NCBI GenBank assembly: GCA_017569285.1
Contig: CP069419.1
Location: forward strand, 248,001-312,000
From: Clostridiales bacterium
Lineage (GTDB): Bacteria; Bacillota; Clostridia; Christensenellales; Aristaeellaceae
Reading direction: 5' to 3'
Length of the DNA: 64,000 nt
Of the stretch, positions 18,571 to 28,576 are shown in pieces. The position numbers were made by a program, and so were the translations under genes. Positions within the stretch are counted from its first letter, which is position 1. Each line of letters opens with the position of its first letter. The notes beneath the pieces were generated by a model. That model was not told the origin of the DNA. It ran no database searches and saw only the letters and a list, made by a program, of their open reading frames with translations.

Positions 18571-19689
18571 ATGATGAATGATGCCGCCATTGAAACCGCA
18601 TACCTGGCATGGATTGCGGACCAGCAGATTCCGGCAGATGTGCTGCTGGCGGTTATCCGGGAGTACCGGACCGGAGAGGCTGTTTTCCATGCAGTCACAG
18701 AAGGCGACCCGCATCTCGATGAAATGATCCGTCCCGATGTGATCAGCCGGATGAGAGCTTCCGGAACCCGTGAGAACCTCCGCCGGCTGTATGACCTGAC
18801 CGTTCAGCACCGGATCCTGTCCGTAACCGCCGTGAATGACTCTTTTCCGGCTGTTCTGTCCGAAATTCCGGATCCTGTTTCCATTCTTTTCTACCGGGGA
18901 GATCTTTCCTGCCTGCAAAAGCGGAAAATCGCGATGGTCGGATCCCGGCATGCTTCCTATGCGGGGCTGAAGGCAGCAGAGACCATTGCCCGGGAACTGA
19001 GCAGCAGCGGGATTGCCGTCATCAGCGGATTCGCAAACGGGATTGATACGGCCTGCCATGAAGGCTGCCTGAAAGGCGGGGCGCCGACCATTGCCGTTCT
19101 CGGCTGCGGACTGGATCAGTCTTACCCGGCTGCCAACAGCGGTCTCCGGAAGCGGCTGCTGGAAAACGGCGGACTGCTGATCAGCGAGTTTTCTCCCGGC
19201 CAGCCGCCCCTGTCATACCATTTCCCATACCGCAACCGGATCATCTCCGGGCTGGGGGATGCGGTCATCCTGATGGAGGCCCGGATCAGGAGCGGAAGCC
19301 TGGTAACCGTCAGCCATGCGCTGAACCAGGGAAAGGAAGTTTTTGTCTATCCGGGCGACCCCTCATCCCCGTATTCGGAAGGAAACCGACAGCTTCTGAG
19401 GGAGGGCGCCACCTATTTCACCACTGCCCGCGATATCCTGGCCGATATGAATTGGCTTGACAATCCGCCGGATGAAGTGCACAATAGCGATTGCTCCGTA
19501 CTCTCAAAGGCGCGGACAGGAACGGAGACAGCCGTGCTGAACTGCCTTCTGCCCGGTCCCCGGAGTTTTGACCAGCTTTCTGACGCATGCGGGCTTCCGC
19601 CCGCCGAACTGCTCAGTGTTCTGACAATGCTGCAGATCCGCGGAATGGTTGAATCCGTTCCCGGAAAAAAATATCAGATCATTCAATAA
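18571..19689 (+). CDS. dprA: DNA-processing protein DprA (Smf)
   Basis: Loads RecA on incoming single-stranded DNA in competent bacteria. The 372 residues include an N-terminal SAM-like region (1-90), the Rossmann-fold core with VGSRHASYAGL, SGFANGIDTACHEG, GCGLDQSYPAANSGL and SEFSPGQPP, and a C-terminal winged-helix (about 310-372). It begins just after comM. No strong Shine-Dalgarno is visible, which suggests coupling to comM translation. Confidence 0.95.
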   Translation: MMNDAAIETAYLAWIADQQIPADVLLAVIREYRTGEAVFHAVTEGDPHLDEMIRPDVISRMRASGTRENLRRLYDLTVQHRILSVTAVNDSFPAVLSEIPDPVSILFYRGDLSCLQKRKIAMVGSRHASYAGLKAAETIARELSSSGIAVISGFANGIDTACHEGCLKGGAPTIAVLGCGLDQSYPAANSGLRKRLLENGGLLISEFSPGQPPLSYHFPYRNRIISGLGDAVILMEARIRSGSLVTVSHALNQGKEVFVYPGDPSSPYSEGNRQLLREGATYFTTARDILADMNWLDNPPDEVHNSDCSVLSKARTGTETAVLNCLLPGPRSFDQLSDACGLPPAELLSVLTMLQIRGMVESVPGKKYQIIQ

Positions 19690-19716
19690 AACCTATTTGA
19701 TTCGGAGGAATCACGG

Positions 19717-21840
19717 ATGGCAACGGCAAAACAGAAACTGATTATTGTGGAATCTCCCGCCAAGGCAAAGACAATCGGGCGGTACCTGGGAAAGGGATAT
19801 AAAGTGGAAGCCTCCCAGGGGCATGTATGCGACCTGCCCAAAAGCCAGCTGGGTGTGGATCCCGATCATGACTTTGATCTGAAATATATCACAATCCGCG
19901 GCCGCGGAGATATCCTGAGCCGTATCCGCAAGGAAGCCAAAAACGCTTCCCAGATCTATTTCGCGACAGACCCTGACCGCGAAGGGGAAGCCATCAGCTG
20001 GCACCTTTACCATGTCCTGGGTGTCGATGAAAACAAGGCCTGCCGGATTGAATTCAATGAAGTGACAAAGAAAGCCGTCCAGGCTGCCATCAAGCATCCC
20101 CGCCAGCTGGATATGGGACGCATTGACGCCCAGCAGGCCCGCCGGGCTCTGGACCGGCTGGTCGGTTACAAAATCAGCCCGCTTCTCTGGGCAAAAGTCA
20201 AAAAGGGATTGTCTGCCGGCCGTGTACAGAGTGTCGCGACGCGGATGGTTGTGGACCGTGAAAATGAGATCAACGCTTTCATTCCCGAGGAATACTGGGA
20301 TATTTCCGCAAAATGCGCCATCCGCACCGGAAAGAAAGACCAGCTGTTCACCGCACGCCTTGCGACCGTGGACGGGAGCAAAGTCCAGGTCCACAATGAG
20401 GAACAGGCTTCCGAAATCAGAAAGCTGATTGAGAAGGACAGCTTTATCATTTCCGATGTAAAAACCAAGGAAAAGAAAAGAATGCCGGCGCCGCCGTTCA
20501 CCACTTCCAGCCTGCAGCAGGAAGCCGGCCGCAAGCTGAGCTTCACCACTTCCAGAACCATGCAGGTTGTACAGCAGCTGTATGAGGGCATTGACCTGGA
20601 AGGCGAGGGAACCCAGGGCCTTGTAACCTACATTCGTACCGACAGCGTCCGTATCAGCGATGACGCCCTGGATGCCGTCCGTGCCTTTATCCCGGTGAAG
20701 TATGGGCCTGAATACCTTCCGGAAGAAAAGAATGAATTCAAAGGCCGTAAAAATGCGCAGGATGCCCATGAGGCCATCCGGCCGACCGATGTGACCCGGA
20801 CACCGGAATCCATCAAGGCATCCCTGAACCGGGAACAATTCATGCTGTACCGGCTGATTTACAACCGTTTTGTTGCCAGCCAGATGGCGCCAGCGGCCTA
20901 TCAGACCATGACTGCCGAGATTTCCGGCAAGCGGATCGGCCTGCGCTTCTATGGCGAGCATAAAACATTTGCCGGTTTCACTGCCCTTTACGAAGAAGGA
21001 ACCGACGATGCCGTCAATTCCGTGGAAATGACTCTTCCGGTGCTGGAAAGCGGCCTGAAAGTCACAATCCAGGATATCATCAGCGACCAGCACTTTACCC
21101 AGCCGCCGAGCCGCTATACGGAAGCCAGCCTGGTCCGGACGCTGGAAGAGAATGGAATCGGCCGTCCGTCCACATATGCGCCGACGATCTCCACCATCAT
21201 CTCCCGCGGCTATGTTTCCCGGGAGAAAAAGCGCCTGTATCCGACTGAGCTTGGCATCATGGTTACCGATATGATGGAAAAGTATTTTGCCGAGATCGTG
21301 GATACGGAATTTACCGCCAATATGGAGACCCGGCTGGACCAGGTCGAAGAGGGAAATGCCGACTGGAAACAGATTCTTCGTGAATTCTATCCGGGTTTCC
21401 AGAAAACGCTGGCGGTCGCCGAAAAGGAAATTGAAAAGATTGAAGTCAAGGACGAAGTCAGCGATGTCCCCTGTGACCAGTGCGGTGCAATGATGGTCTA
21501 CAAGATGGGGCGTTTCGGGAAATTCCTGGCCTGCCCGAATTTCCCGGACTGCCGGAATACCAAACCCCTGCTGACATATATTGATGCCTCCTGCCCGAAG
21601 TGCGGGAAACGCCTGCTGGAAAAAATCAGCCGAAAAAGCCGCAAGTTCTATGGCTGCGAAGGATATCCGGAATGCGATTTTGTCAGCTGGGACAAACCGG
21701 TTTCCGAGAAATGCCCGCAATGCGGATCCTATATGGTGGAAAAGCGAAATAACCGCGGGGAACTGATTCATCTTTGTTCCAATGAGAACTGCCGCTTCAA
21801 AACAGTGGTCAGTGAAGCAGAGGGCGATCTGAATGAGTGA
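19717..21840 (+). CDS. topA: DNA topoisomerase I
   Basis: Type IA topoisomerase relaxing negative supercoils. The 707 residues show the Toprim domain ([32 protein letters not shown]), the active-site Tyr in [14 protein letters not shown] (near residue 307), and the RPSTYAPTI block. Three C-terminal Cys4 zinc ribbons follow: CDQCG...CPNFPDC, CPKCG...CEGYPEC and CPQCG...CSNENC. RBS GGAGG. It overlaps trmFO by 8 nt. The dprA-topA-trmFO order is the Firmicute standard. Confidence 0.98.
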   Translation: MATAKQKLIIVESPAKAKTIGRYLGKGYKVEASQGHVCDLPKSQLGVDPDHDFDLKYITIRGRGDILSRIRKEAKNASQIYFATDPDREGEAISWHLYHVLGVDENKACRIEFNEVTKKAVQAAIKHPRQLDMGRIDAQQARRALDRLVGYKISPLLWAKVKKGLSAGRVQSVATRMVVDRENEINAFIPEEYWDISAKCAIRTGKKDQLFTARLATVDGSKVQVHNEEQASEIRKLIEKDSFIISDVKTKEKKRMPAPPFTTSSLQQEAGRKLSFTTSRTMQVVQQLYEGIDLEGEGTQGLVTYIRTDSVRISDDALDAVRAFIPVKYGPEYLPEEKNEFKGRKNAQDAHEAIRPTDVTRTPESIKASLNREQFMLYRLIYNRFVASQMAPAAYQTMTAEISGKRIGLRFYGEHKTFAGFTALYEEGTDDAVNSVEMTLPVLESGLKVTIQDIISDQHFTQPPSRYTEASLVRTLEENGIGRPSTYAPTISTIISRGYVSREKKRLYPTELGIMVTDMMEKYFAEIVDTEFTANMETRLDQVEEGNADWKQILREFYPGFQKTLAVAEKEIEKIEVKDEVSDVPCDQCGAMMVYKMGRFGKFLACPNFPDCRNTKPLLTYIDASCPKCGKRLLEKISRKSRKFYGCEGYPECDFVSWDKPVSEKCPQCGSYMVEKRNNRGELIHLCSNENCRFKTVVSEAEGDLNE

Positions 21841-23143
21841 GCTTCATGCCACGGTGATCGGCGCCGGGCTTGCCGGCAGTGAAGCAGCCTGGCAGCTTGT
21901 CCGGAAAGGGATTCCGGTTACAATTGTTGAAATGAAGCCGGTGCAGCAAACCCCGGCGCACCATACGGAATACTTTGCGGAACTGGTATGTTCCAACAGT
22001 TTCCGCGGAAGCCGCCTGTCCAGTGCCGTCGGTCTCCTCAAAGAGGAAATGCGGTGCATGGGCTCCCTGATCATGCAGTGCGCGGATGACAACCAGGTAC
22101 CGGCCGGTGACGCGCTGGCTGTGGACCGGGAAGGTTTTTCCCGCCAGGTAACAGAAACCCTTCTCCGTCATCCGCTTGTCACCCTGGAGAAGCGGGAAGC
22201 ATCTGAAATTCCGGACGGTCCTGTCATCATTGCCACCGGTCCACTGACCAGTCCGGTTATGGCGGATGCCATCCAGTCCCTCCCGGGCCTGGATACCCTG
22301 AATTTCTACGATGCTGCCGCTCCGATCGTCCTTCGGGAATCCCTGGATGAAAGCAGGATGTTCCGTCTCAGCCGCTACGGGCGGGGAGACGATTACCTGA
22401 ACTGTCCGTTTACCGAAGAGGAATACAACCGGTTTATTGACGCGCTGCTGACAGCCGAAACAGCGGAAGTCCACGGTTTTGAGGAAACCCGGGTATTTGA
22501 AGGCTGTATGCCGATTGAAAGCATGGCCCGCCGCGGACGAATGGTACCGGCCTTCGGACCGATGAAGCCCGTCGGCCTCCGGGATCCGCGGACCGGAAAA
22601 GAACCTTTTGCCGTGGTTCAGCTCCGGCAGGATGACGCCGGGGAAACCATGTACAATATTGTCGGATTCCAGACACGCCTGAAATTCGGGGAACAGAAGC
22701 GGGTATTCGGCCTGATTCCCGGACTGGAAAACGCGGTGTTCTCCCGTTACGGTGTCATGCACCGGAATACTTTCCTGAAAAGCCCCGGATTCCTGAACAG
22801 CCGTTTTGAAATGATCCACCGGCCGATGTGCTATTTTGCCGGCCAGATGACCGGTGTGGAAGGATATGTGGAAAGCGCCGCCAGCGGGCTTGTTGCCGGC
22901 CGCTCCCTTGCCGACCAGCTGCTGGGCCGGGAACCGCTTGAACTGCCCGGATTCACCGCTCTCGGCGCCATGGGACGATATGTTTCCACACCGAATTCCA
23001 GCTTCCAGCCGATGAACTGTACATTCGGCCTGATTGATCCGCTTCCCGTGATCCCCGGGGCAAAGAAAATCCGCGACAAAAAAGAACGATACGAAGCCAT
23101 TTCCGACAGAGCGCTCCGGTATATCCGGAGTATTGACCAGTAA
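21833..23143 (+). CDS. trmFO: tRNA m5U54 methyltransferase TrmFO (FAD/folate-dependent)
   Basis: Makes 5-methyluridine at position 54 of tRNA using methylene-tetrahydrofolate and FADH2. The 436 residues open with the FAD-binding [12 protein letters not shown] and carry CSNSFRG, the [11 protein letters not shown] segment, FEGCMPIE and the C-terminal MGRYVSTPN and GLIDPLP blocks. The ATG lies inside the topA end, upstream of the topA stop. In Bacillus xerC (codV) follows; here hslV follows directly and the recombinase gene is 4 kb away. Confidence 0.96.
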   Translation: MSELHATVIGAGLAGSEAAWQLVRKGIPVTIVEMKPVQQTPAHHTEYFAELVCSNSFRGSRLSSAVGLLKEEMRCMGSLIMQCADDNQVPAGDALAVDREGFSRQVTETLLRHPLVTLEKREASEIPDGPVIIATGPLTSPVMADAIQSLPGLDTLNFYDAAAPIVLRESLDESRMFRLSRYGRGDDYLNCPFTEEEYNRFIDALLTAETAEVHGFEETRVFEGCMPIESMARRGRMVPAFGPMKPVGLRDPRTGKEPFAVVQLRQDDAGETMYNIVGFQTRLKFGEQKRVFGLIPGLENAVFSRYGVMHRNTFLKSPGFLNSRFEMIHRPMCYFAGQMTGVEGYVESAASGLVAGRSLADQLLGREPLELPGFTALGAMGRYVSTPNSSFQPMNCTFGLIDPLPVIPGAKKIRDKKERYEAISDRALRYIRSIDQ

Positions 23144-23156
23144 ACGGAGGAATAAA

Positions 23157-23696
23157 ATGAGCAGCGTTTTCAAGGGAACTACCATCTGTGCCGTCCGCAA
23201 AAACGGGCAGATCGCCATCGCAGGCGACGGTCAGGTCACCATGGGGGAGAATACAATCTTTAAAACCTCCGCCAAAAAAGTCCGCCGCTTGTTCAATGGA
23301 CAGGTTGTTGCCGGATTTGCCGGCAGCGTAGCCGATGCTTTCACGCTTTGTGAAAAATTCGAGGAAAAGCTGCAGCAGTGCAGCGGCAACCTGGAAAAGG
23401 CAGCTGTCCAGCTGGCTCAGACCTGGCGCGGCGATCAGGCTATGCGCCATCTTGAATCCATGCTGATCGTGGCAGATCATGACCATCTGCTGATCCTCAG
23501 CGGTACCGGTGAGGTGATTGATCCGGATGAGGGCATTGCCGCGATCGGATCCGGCGGAAATTACGCCCTGGCTGCTGCCCGGGCGCTGGTGCAGAACACT
23601 GATCTTTCCGCCGCTGAAATTGCGGAAAAATCGCTCCGGATCGCAGCCAGCATCTGTGTCTTTACAAATGACCATATCATTGTCGAAACGCTGTAA
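23157..23696 (+). CDS. hslV: ATP-dependent protease subunit HslV
   Basis: Peptidase of the two-part HslVU (ClpQY) protease. ATG 23157 is supported by GGAGG 6 nt upstream. 179 residues. The [10 protein letters not shown] segment supplies the N-terminal Thr nucleophile after removal of a short propeptide, as in Firmicute CodW-type proteins that also carry several residues before the [12 protein letters not shown] and [14 protein letters not shown] are family signatures. Followed 16 nt later by hslU. Confidence 0.96.
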   Translation: MSSVFKGTTICAVRKNGQIAIAGDGQVTMGENTIFKTSAKKVRRLFNGQVVAGFAGSVADAFTLCEKFEEKLQQCSGNLEKAAVQLAQTWRGDQAMRHLESMLIVADHDHLLILSGTGEVIDPDEGIAAIGSGGNYALAAARALVQNTDLSAAEIAEKSLRIAASICVFTNDHIIVETL

Positions 23697-23712
23697 AAGC
23701 GAAGGAGGCAGT

Positions 23713-25083
23713 ATGAACCAGCAGCTTACCCCCCGCCAGATTGTCCATGAGCTGGACCGTTTTATTGTCGGCCAGGATGAAGCCAAGAAGGCGGTCGCAA
23801 TCGCCCTGCGGAACAGATACCGCAGAAGCCGTGTGGAAGAATCCCTCCGGGATGAAATCATACCGAAGAATATCCTGATGATCGGCCCGACAGGCGTCGG
23901 CAAAACCGAAATTGCCCGCCGGCTTGCCAAGCTGGTTAACGCGCCGTTTATCAAAGTGGAAGCAACCAAGTTTACCGAAGTCGGCTATGTCGGCCGTGAT
24001 GTGGAAAGCATTATCCGCGATCTGACGGAGAATGCCGTACGCCTCGTGCAGAAGGAGCATAAGGAACGCGTCCTCCCGAGAGCCCGTGTGCTGGCTGAAG
24101 AACGCCTTTCCGAACTGCTTGCCCATCCGCCGAAAAAAAGCAATGCAGGCAATCCGCTTGATTTCCTGCTTGGCCGTCAGAAGGAATCCCAGCCGACTGA
24201 CGAGGAAGCGGTTGCGCTGGCCCGAAAAAAAGAGGAAATCCGCCAGCAGCTGATGCGGGGAGAAATCGAAGACCTGGAACTGGACCTTGAGGTGGAGGAG
24301 GAAGCCCCGACGCTGGAAGTCGGCGGCAGCAGCATCAGCCTTGGAGACATGATGGGGAATATGATGCCCAAGCGCACCCGCATCCGCCATGTGAAGGTCC
24401 GTGAAGCCCGCAAGATCATCACCGACCAGGAAGCCTCCCGCCTGATTGACAATGACGCTGTACAGGAAGAGGCAATCTCCCGGACGGAACAGAACGGTAT
24501 CGTCTTTATTGATGAAATTGACAAGATCGCCGGCAGCAATGGCGGACACGGCCCGGATGTCAGCCGGGAAGGCGTACAGCGGGATATCCTGCCGATCGTT
24601 GAAGGCTGTACCGTCAACACCAAATACGGCGCTGTCAAAACCGATTTCATGCTGTTTATCGCCGCCGGCGCCTTCCATGTCAGCAAGGTGTCCGACCTGA
24701 TTCCCGAACTGCAGGGACGTTTCCCGGTGCATGTCCATCTCCAGAGTCTCTCAAAGGAAGACTTCCGCCAGATCCTGACCACACCGGAAAACGCGCTGAC
24801 AAAGCAGTACAAAGCGCTGCTGGAAGTGGACCGTGTGCTGCTGACATTTGACGAATCCGCGATTGATGCGATCGCAACCGCTGCCTGCAACGCCAATGAC
24901 AACTCCGAGGATATCGGCGCCCGCCGGCTGCATGCGATCTTCGAGCAGCTCCTGGAGGATGTCTCCTTCAATGCCGGGGATGAAAACATGCCGCCCTTTG
25001 AGCTGAAAATCGACGGCGATTATGTCAACGCCCACCTGAAGGGTGAAAACAAACCAATGGATATCAAAAAATACATTCTTTAA
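23713..25083 (+). CDS. hslU: ATP-dependent protease ATPase subunit HslU
   Basis: AAA+ unfoldase feeding HslV. ATG 23713 follows GGAGG by 4 nt. 456 residues: Walker A GPTGVGKTEIARRLAKL (about 57-73), an intermediate domain of charged helices (about 110-240), Walker B GIVFIDEIDKI, sensor and pore GYVGRD motif, and the C-terminal helix ending KKYIL, which docks into HslV. The usual downstream codY is absent; proC follows after a hairpin. Confidence 0.97.
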   Translation: MNQQLTPRQIVHELDRFIVGQDEAKKAVAIALRNRYRRSRVEESLRDEIIPKNILMIGPTGVGKTEIARRLAKLVNAPFIKVEATKFTEVGYVGRDVESIIRDLTENAVRLVQKEHKERVLPRARVLAEERLSELLAHPPKKSNAGNPLDFLLGRQKESQPTDEEAVALARKKEEIRQQLMRGEIEDLELDLEVEEEAPTLEVGGSSISLGDMMGNMMPKRTRIRHVKVREARKIITDQEASRLIDNDAVQEEAISRTEQNGIVFIDEIDKIAGSNGGHGPDVSREGVQRDILPIVEGCTVNTKYGAVKTDFMLFIAAGAFHVSKVSDLIPELQGRFPVHVHLQSLSKEDFRQILTTPENALTKQYKALLEVDRVLLTFDESAIDAIATAACNANDNSEDIGARRLHAIFEQLLEDVSFNAGDENMPPFELKIDGDYVNAHLKGENKPMDIKKYIL

Positions 25084-25090
25084 ATCCTGA

Positions 25091-25126
25091 AAACACTGTC
25101 CGGAGCTTTCCAGACAGTGTTTCTCA
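25091..25126 (+). terminator. Hairpin after hslU (weak terminator)
   Basis: AAACACTGTC (25091-25100) pairs perfectly with GACAGTGTTT (25113-25122), 7 nt after the hslU stop. The T tract is short (TTTCTC), so termination may be partial. Confidence 0.55.
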
Positions 25127-25135
25127 TGTTATAAT
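25107..25135 (+). promoter_or_regulatory. Probable promoter of proC
   Basis: TATAAT at 25130-25135 with a 17-bp spacer from TTTCCA (25107-25112, weak -35). It overlaps the 3' arm of the hairpin behind hslU. Confidence 0.55.
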
Positions 25136-25183
25136 GGACCATCAGAAGCCGGGAGACCGTTCCCGGCACGGGAGGAAAGTCAC

Positions 25184-25996
25184 ATGATTCAGCAAATCGG
25201 CATGATCGGTACGGGCAATATGGGCTCCGCCATTCTCCGCGGCATTGTGGAAGCAAGATATATCCGTTCATCCATGATCACCGCATTTGACGCGAGCAGC
25301 AAGCGGATGCGTGAACTGGAAGAAGATATTCCGGGCGTCTGCCTGGCCGCCGACTGCCGGGAGGTTGCTGAGAAATCCGACCTGATTATCCTGGCGGTCA
25401 AACCGATCTACGTCCAGGAAGTCATTGATGAAATCCATCCGTACGTCAACGGAAAATCTGTGCTGAGTATTGCGGCCGGCTGGACAGTCAGCATGCTTTC
25501 CAAGGCCCTGGAAAACTCCGGAGCGGCTTACATGCGCGTGATGCCGAACACACCGGCCCTGGTGGGGGAAGGCATGACCGCCCTCTGTGATGATTCCACT
25601 TTCTCCCGCGAAGACTTTGATTACGTCAAGGGCATTTTTGATTCCATCGGCAAGACGAGAATCCTGCCCGAACGCCTGTTTGACGGTGTGACCGCCATCA
25701 GCGGCAGCAGTCCCGCCTATGTATATATGATGATTGAAGCCATGGCAGATGCGGGCGTGCGGGAAGGCCTTCCGCGCGTTTATGCATACGAAATGGCCGC
25801 ACAAAGCGTACTGGGAAGCGCCCTGATGGTATTGTCTTCCGGCACCCATCCCGCCGCGCTGAAGGATGCTGTCTGCTCTCCCGGCGGAACGACAATCGAA
25901 GCCGTGGAGGAACTGGAGCGCAAGGGATTCCGCGCGGCCATCATGGACGCCATGAAAGCATGTGCCGAAAAAAGCCGGGAATTGTCCAAATCGTAA
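25184..25996 (+). CDS. proC: Pyrroline-5-carboxylate reductase
   Basis: Last step of proline synthesis, reducing pyrroline-5-carboxylate with NAD(P)H. The 270 residues have the Rossmann GMIGTGNMGSAILRG (6-20), VMPNTPALVGEGMTAL, and the C-terminal SGSSPAYVYMMIEAMADAGVREGLPR and SPGGTTIEA signatures. A GGAGG site lies 9 nt before the ATG. Apparently transcribed from its own promoter, perhaps with rnhA, which starts 28 nt after its stop. Confidence 0.97.
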   Translation: MIQQIGMIGTGNMGSAILRGIVEARYIRSSMITAFDASSKRMRELEEDIPGVCLAADCREVAEKSDLIILAVKPIYVQEVIDEIHPYVNGKSVLSIAAGWTVSMLSKALENSGAAYMRVMPNTPALVGEGMTALCDDSTFSREDFDYVKGIFDSIGKTRILPERLFDGVTAISGSSPAYVYMMIEAMADAGVREGLPRVYAYEMAAQSVLGSALMVLSSGTHPAALKDAVCSPGGTTIEAVEELERKGFRAAIMDAMKACAEKSRELSKS

Positions 25997-26023
25997 CGGC
26001 AGGGAAGGATTATCCGCATTCTT

Positions 26024-26515
26024 ATGGATACATCAATGAAGAAGGTTAACATATATACAGACGGTGCCTGCAGCGGCAATCCCGGCCCCGGCGGCTGGGC
26101 TGCCATTCTGGAATTCGGCCCGCACCGGAAGGAAATCAGCGGTTATATGGCCGGAACCACCAATAACCGGATGGAACTGTTCGCCGCTATCAGCGGCCTC
26201 GGTGCGCTCAAGGAGCCCTGTGAGGTAACCCTGTATTCCGATAGCAACTATCTTGTACAGGCCTTCAATGACCACTGGATTGAAGGCTGGAAAAGCCGGG
26301 GCTGGAAAACCAGCAACGGGACTGCAGTGGAAAACCAGGACCTCTGGTTTATCCTGATGGCCCAGACAAAAAAACATCATGTTACGTTTGTCAAAGTCAA
26401 GGGTCACTCGGATCATCCGGAAAACAACCGCTGTGATGAGCTGGCCCGTGCTGCGATTGACGAATACCGGAAAACCTATCCGGAGCCCGAGCAAACCGCT
26501 GCCGAAAACAAATGA
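26024..26515 (+). CDS. rnhA: Ribonuclease HI
   Basis: Cleaves the RNA strand of RNA-DNA hybrids. The 163 residues keep all four carboxylates: Asp in IYTDGACSGNPGPGG, Glu in NRMELFAA, Asp in LYSDSNYL and Asp in NRCDELAR, plus the KVKGHSDHPEN loop. I kept ATG 26024 because GGGAAGG is nearest to it; the ATG four codons later is possible. A bidirectional terminator follows. Confidence 0.95.
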   Translation: MDTSMKKVNIYTDGACSGNPGPGGWAAILEFGPHRKEISGYMAGTTNNRMELFAAISGLGALKEPCEVTLYSDSNYLVQAFNDHWIEGWKSRGWKTSNGTAVENQDLWFILMAQTKKHHVTFVKVKGHSDHPENNRCDELARAAIDEYRKTYPEPEQTAAENK

Positions 26516-26526
26516 TCCGGATTTTA

Positions 26527-26554
26527 AAAAAGCACGCCTGAAGACGTGCTTTTT
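26527..26554. terminator. Bidirectional terminator between rnhA and the NUDIX gene
   Basis: AAAAAGCACG (26527-26536) and CGTGCTTTTT (26545-26554) form a 10-bp stem with an 8-nt loop, flanked by A and T tracts that serve both converging genes. Confidence 0.88.
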
Positions 26555-26561
26555 CCCATTT

Positions 26562-27065
26562 TCAGACCCATTCCTCCGGTTTCCCGGTATCCCTGATCCC
26601 ATAATTCTGACAGATGATATCCCGGGCTTTCATAACCTGTGCGGTCCCGACATCGCCCCAGTCCAGCAGTTCCGCCGCTCTTTCTGCGGACACCATCAGG
26701 CGGTCATAGATCCTGCCATTATCCGGATCCGGCTTTTTGATACCGATTTTCCGGATCAGCGCCGCCATCCGGATCTGGGCATAAGCCGGTGTGCCGTCTT
26801 CCTTATCAACCTGCTGGTAACCAATATAGACCGGAGTCTCTATTTCCGTATTGACCTCTTCCAGCAGCTCCCGGCGGCATGTATCCTCCATTCCACTGTC
26901 AAAAGGCTCCGGACGTCCGCCGGCCAGCGAATACCGCGTCCTGCCGTCCGGTGTTTTCTCCACCCGGAGCATGACCCGGCCGTCCCGGTCCAGTGTGACT
27001 GCATAAACCTGGGTGATTTTCATTCCTGCCGGAACCGGCGCATCAACCCATCGGAATTCTGCCAT
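26562..27065 (-). CDS. NUDIX hydrolase
   Basis: Pyrophosphohydrolase of the NUDIX superfamily. The box G-R-P-E-P...E-D-T-C-RRELLEEVNTEI (about residues 60-85) keeps the REx2EE core, although the spacing after the first Gly is longer and the last Gly is Asn, so the box is slightly atypical. I chose the start at 27065 (167 residues) because AAGGCAGG precedes it; an upstream in-frame ATG at 27101 lacks a ribosome site. Substrate unknown. It converges on rnhA and diverges from the recombinase gene. Confidence 0.8.
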   Translation of the reverse strand: MAEFRWVDAPVPAGMKITQVYAVTLDRDGRVMLRVEKTPDGRTRYSLAGGRPEPFDSGMEDTCRRELLEEVNTEIETPVYIGYQQVDKEDGTPAYAQIRMAALIRKIGIKKPDPDNGRIYDRLMVSAERAAELLDWGDVGTAQVMKARDIICQNYGIRDTGKPEEWV

Positions 27066-27222
27066 ATAAGCAACCTGCCTTCTGATCATTCTGGAAAGCA
27101 TTGTATCATAATTCGCCGGGTGGAAGAAGGGGAGAGAAGAATAACCGCATGGTTCAAATTCAAGCGGAATGACAATTAAATGATTTACTTTCGAATATAT
27201 TTTTTTCCCGGTTTATAACAAA

Positions 27223-27261
27223 CATTCTTCGCAATACTGATTTGATGGTTTGTGAAGAATG
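27223..27261. repeat. Imperfect inverted repeat in the recombinase upstream region
   Basis: A 12-bp arm (27223-27234, CATTCTTCGCAA) and its near-perfect complement (27250-27261, one mismatch) flank a 15-nt centre. There is no T tract in either direction, so it is not an obvious terminator. It lies between the divergent NUDIX and recombinase genes and could be a binding site. Confidence 0.7.
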
Positions 27262-27333
27262 AGTTAAGTTTCATCACAGGGAAGTAAGTATATCGCTGAA
27301 TCCCTGGGAAGGCAATTATCCGGACCTGGAAAC

Positions 27334-27362
27334 TTGACATAAACGGAAGGGTATGGTAATAT
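27334..27362 (+). promoter_or_regulatory. Strong promoter of the tyrosine recombinase
   Basis: TTGACA (27334-27339), 17-bp spacer, TAATAT (27357-27362): consensus -35 and near-consensus -10, about 87 nt before the chosen start. Confidence 0.85.
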
Positions 27363-27364
27363 CT

Positions 27365-27398
27365 AACTATTCGCTAAACCACAGTTTTACGAATAGTT
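27365..27398. repeat. 34-bp loxP-shaped inverted repeat overlapping the transcription start
   Basis: AACTATTCG (27365-27373) and CGAATAGTT (27390-27398) are perfect complements. Counting 13-bp arms (two mismatches) leaves an 8-bp centre, which is the arm/spacer geometry of many tyrosine-recombinase sites. It starts 3 bp after the -10 box. An operator or an mRNA hairpin are alternatives. Confidence 0.7.
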
Positions 27399-27448
27399 AT
27401 GCATATTTCAAACGGTTTCCCGAGCATCCTGGCAGAAAGGTCGGATTC

Positions 27449-28576
27449 ATGATGACAGAACACCATCCGCACGCTGCTCCTTCCTTCAAGGAACAATCCG
27501 ATGCAAAGCGGATTCTCCAGATTCGCGAAATCATCCGTGAGCTTCCTCAGGCTTGCTCTGATTTCATCCGTTCGATTGCTGTAACGACCGGAACATTTAC
27601 CCGCCTCGCTTATGCGATCGATCTGCGCACGTTTTTCAACTTCCTGCACACCGAACGCGTCGCGTTTGCTGATAAACCAATCCGGCTTCTGGAAGACTCA
27701 GATCTTGAAAAACTGACCCGGAACGATATCACCGCCTACACCGAGTACCTGACCTACTACCTGAAAGATACAGACGATGATTCGGTACCTAATAAAGCAT
27801 TCGTCAATCATGATCTGTCCATCAAGCGGAAACTTTGCTCCATCCGTTCCTTTTATGATTACCTTTTCAAGAACCAGCGGATTTCTTCCAATGTCACGGA
27901 GCTCGTTCCCCTGCCGAAAATCCATGAAAAACCGATTATCCGCCTTTCCCGGGATGAGATGAGCCGGATCCTGTCAGTTTCCCAGACCGGTGAAGCCCTG
28001 AGCAAAGGACAGCAGAAATTCCAGAAAATCACGGCCAAACGCGATTTTGCCATGCTTTCCCTTTTCCTGGGCACCGGAATCCGTGTCAGTGAATGTGTCG
28101 GAATCGACCTGAACGACCTGGATATGGAAAACAACGCTTTCCTGGTCACACGGAAAGGCGGCAATCAGGTGGTGCTTTACTTCCCTCCTGAAGTCGCTGA
28201 TGCTCTCGGCGAATACTTGGATGAACGGATGCAGATTGAACCGCTGCCGGGCCATGAAAATGCGCTGTTCCTCAGCCTGCAGCGGAAAAGAATCACCCAG
28301 CGTGCTGTTCAGAACCTGGTGAAAAAATATGCCGCTGTCGCGGCGCCGCTGAAACAGAAGATCAGTCCGCACAAGCTTCGCAGCACATATGCCACCAATC
28401 TGTACCAGGAAACCAGCGATATCTATCTGGTTGCGGATGTGCTGGGCCACACCTCCGTGGATACCACCCGGAAGCATTACGCAGATATGACAGACGCGCG
28501 GCGCAGAATGGCCGCACGTCATGTTCACCTGCCCGGAGATCCGGAGTTCTCCACCCGCAAAGACGATGACGAATAA
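27449..28576 (+). CDS. Tyrosine recombinase/integrase (XerC/CodV-like)
   Basis: Site-specific recombinase. ATG 27449 has AGAAAGG 8 nt upstream and gives 375 residues; an earlier in-frame start at 27353 overlaps the promoter and is excluded. An N-terminal SAM-like core-binding domain (about 45-170) precedes the catalytic domain with the full set: Arg in GTGIRVSE, Lys in TRKGG, HKLR, His in LGHTSV and nucleophile Tyr in HYADM. It is longer than XerC (about 300 residues), with an N-terminal extension and a 20-residue insert before the catalytic Arg. Xer chromosome-dimer resolution is possible, as xerC often sits near trmFO-hslVU, but a mobile-element integrase is equally possible. The promoter and inverted repeats just upstream suggest tight control. 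Confidence 0.92.
   Translation: MMTEHHPHAAPSFKEQSDAKRILQIREIIRELPQACSDFIRSIAVTTGTFTRLAYAIDLRTFFNFLHTERVAFADKPIRLLEDSDLEKLTRNDITAYTEYLTYYLKDTDDDSVPNKAFVNHDLSIKRKLCSIRSFYDYLFKNQRISSNVTELVPLPKIHEKPIIRLSRDEMSRILSVSQTGEALSKGQQKFQKITAKRDFAMLSLFLGTGIRVSECVGIDLNDLDMENNAFLVTRKGGNQVVLYFPPEVADALGEYLDERMQIEPLPGHENALFLSLQRKRITQRAVQNLVKKYAAVAAPLKQKISPHKLRSTYATNLYQETSDIYLVADVLGHTSVDTTRKHYADMTDARRRMAARHVHLPGDPEFSTRKDDDE

Noticed and set aside
27353-27448. Longer N-terminus for the tyrosine recombinase
   Set aside because: It begins inside the -10 region of the TTGACA/TAATAT promoter; ATG 27449 has a proper ribosome site.
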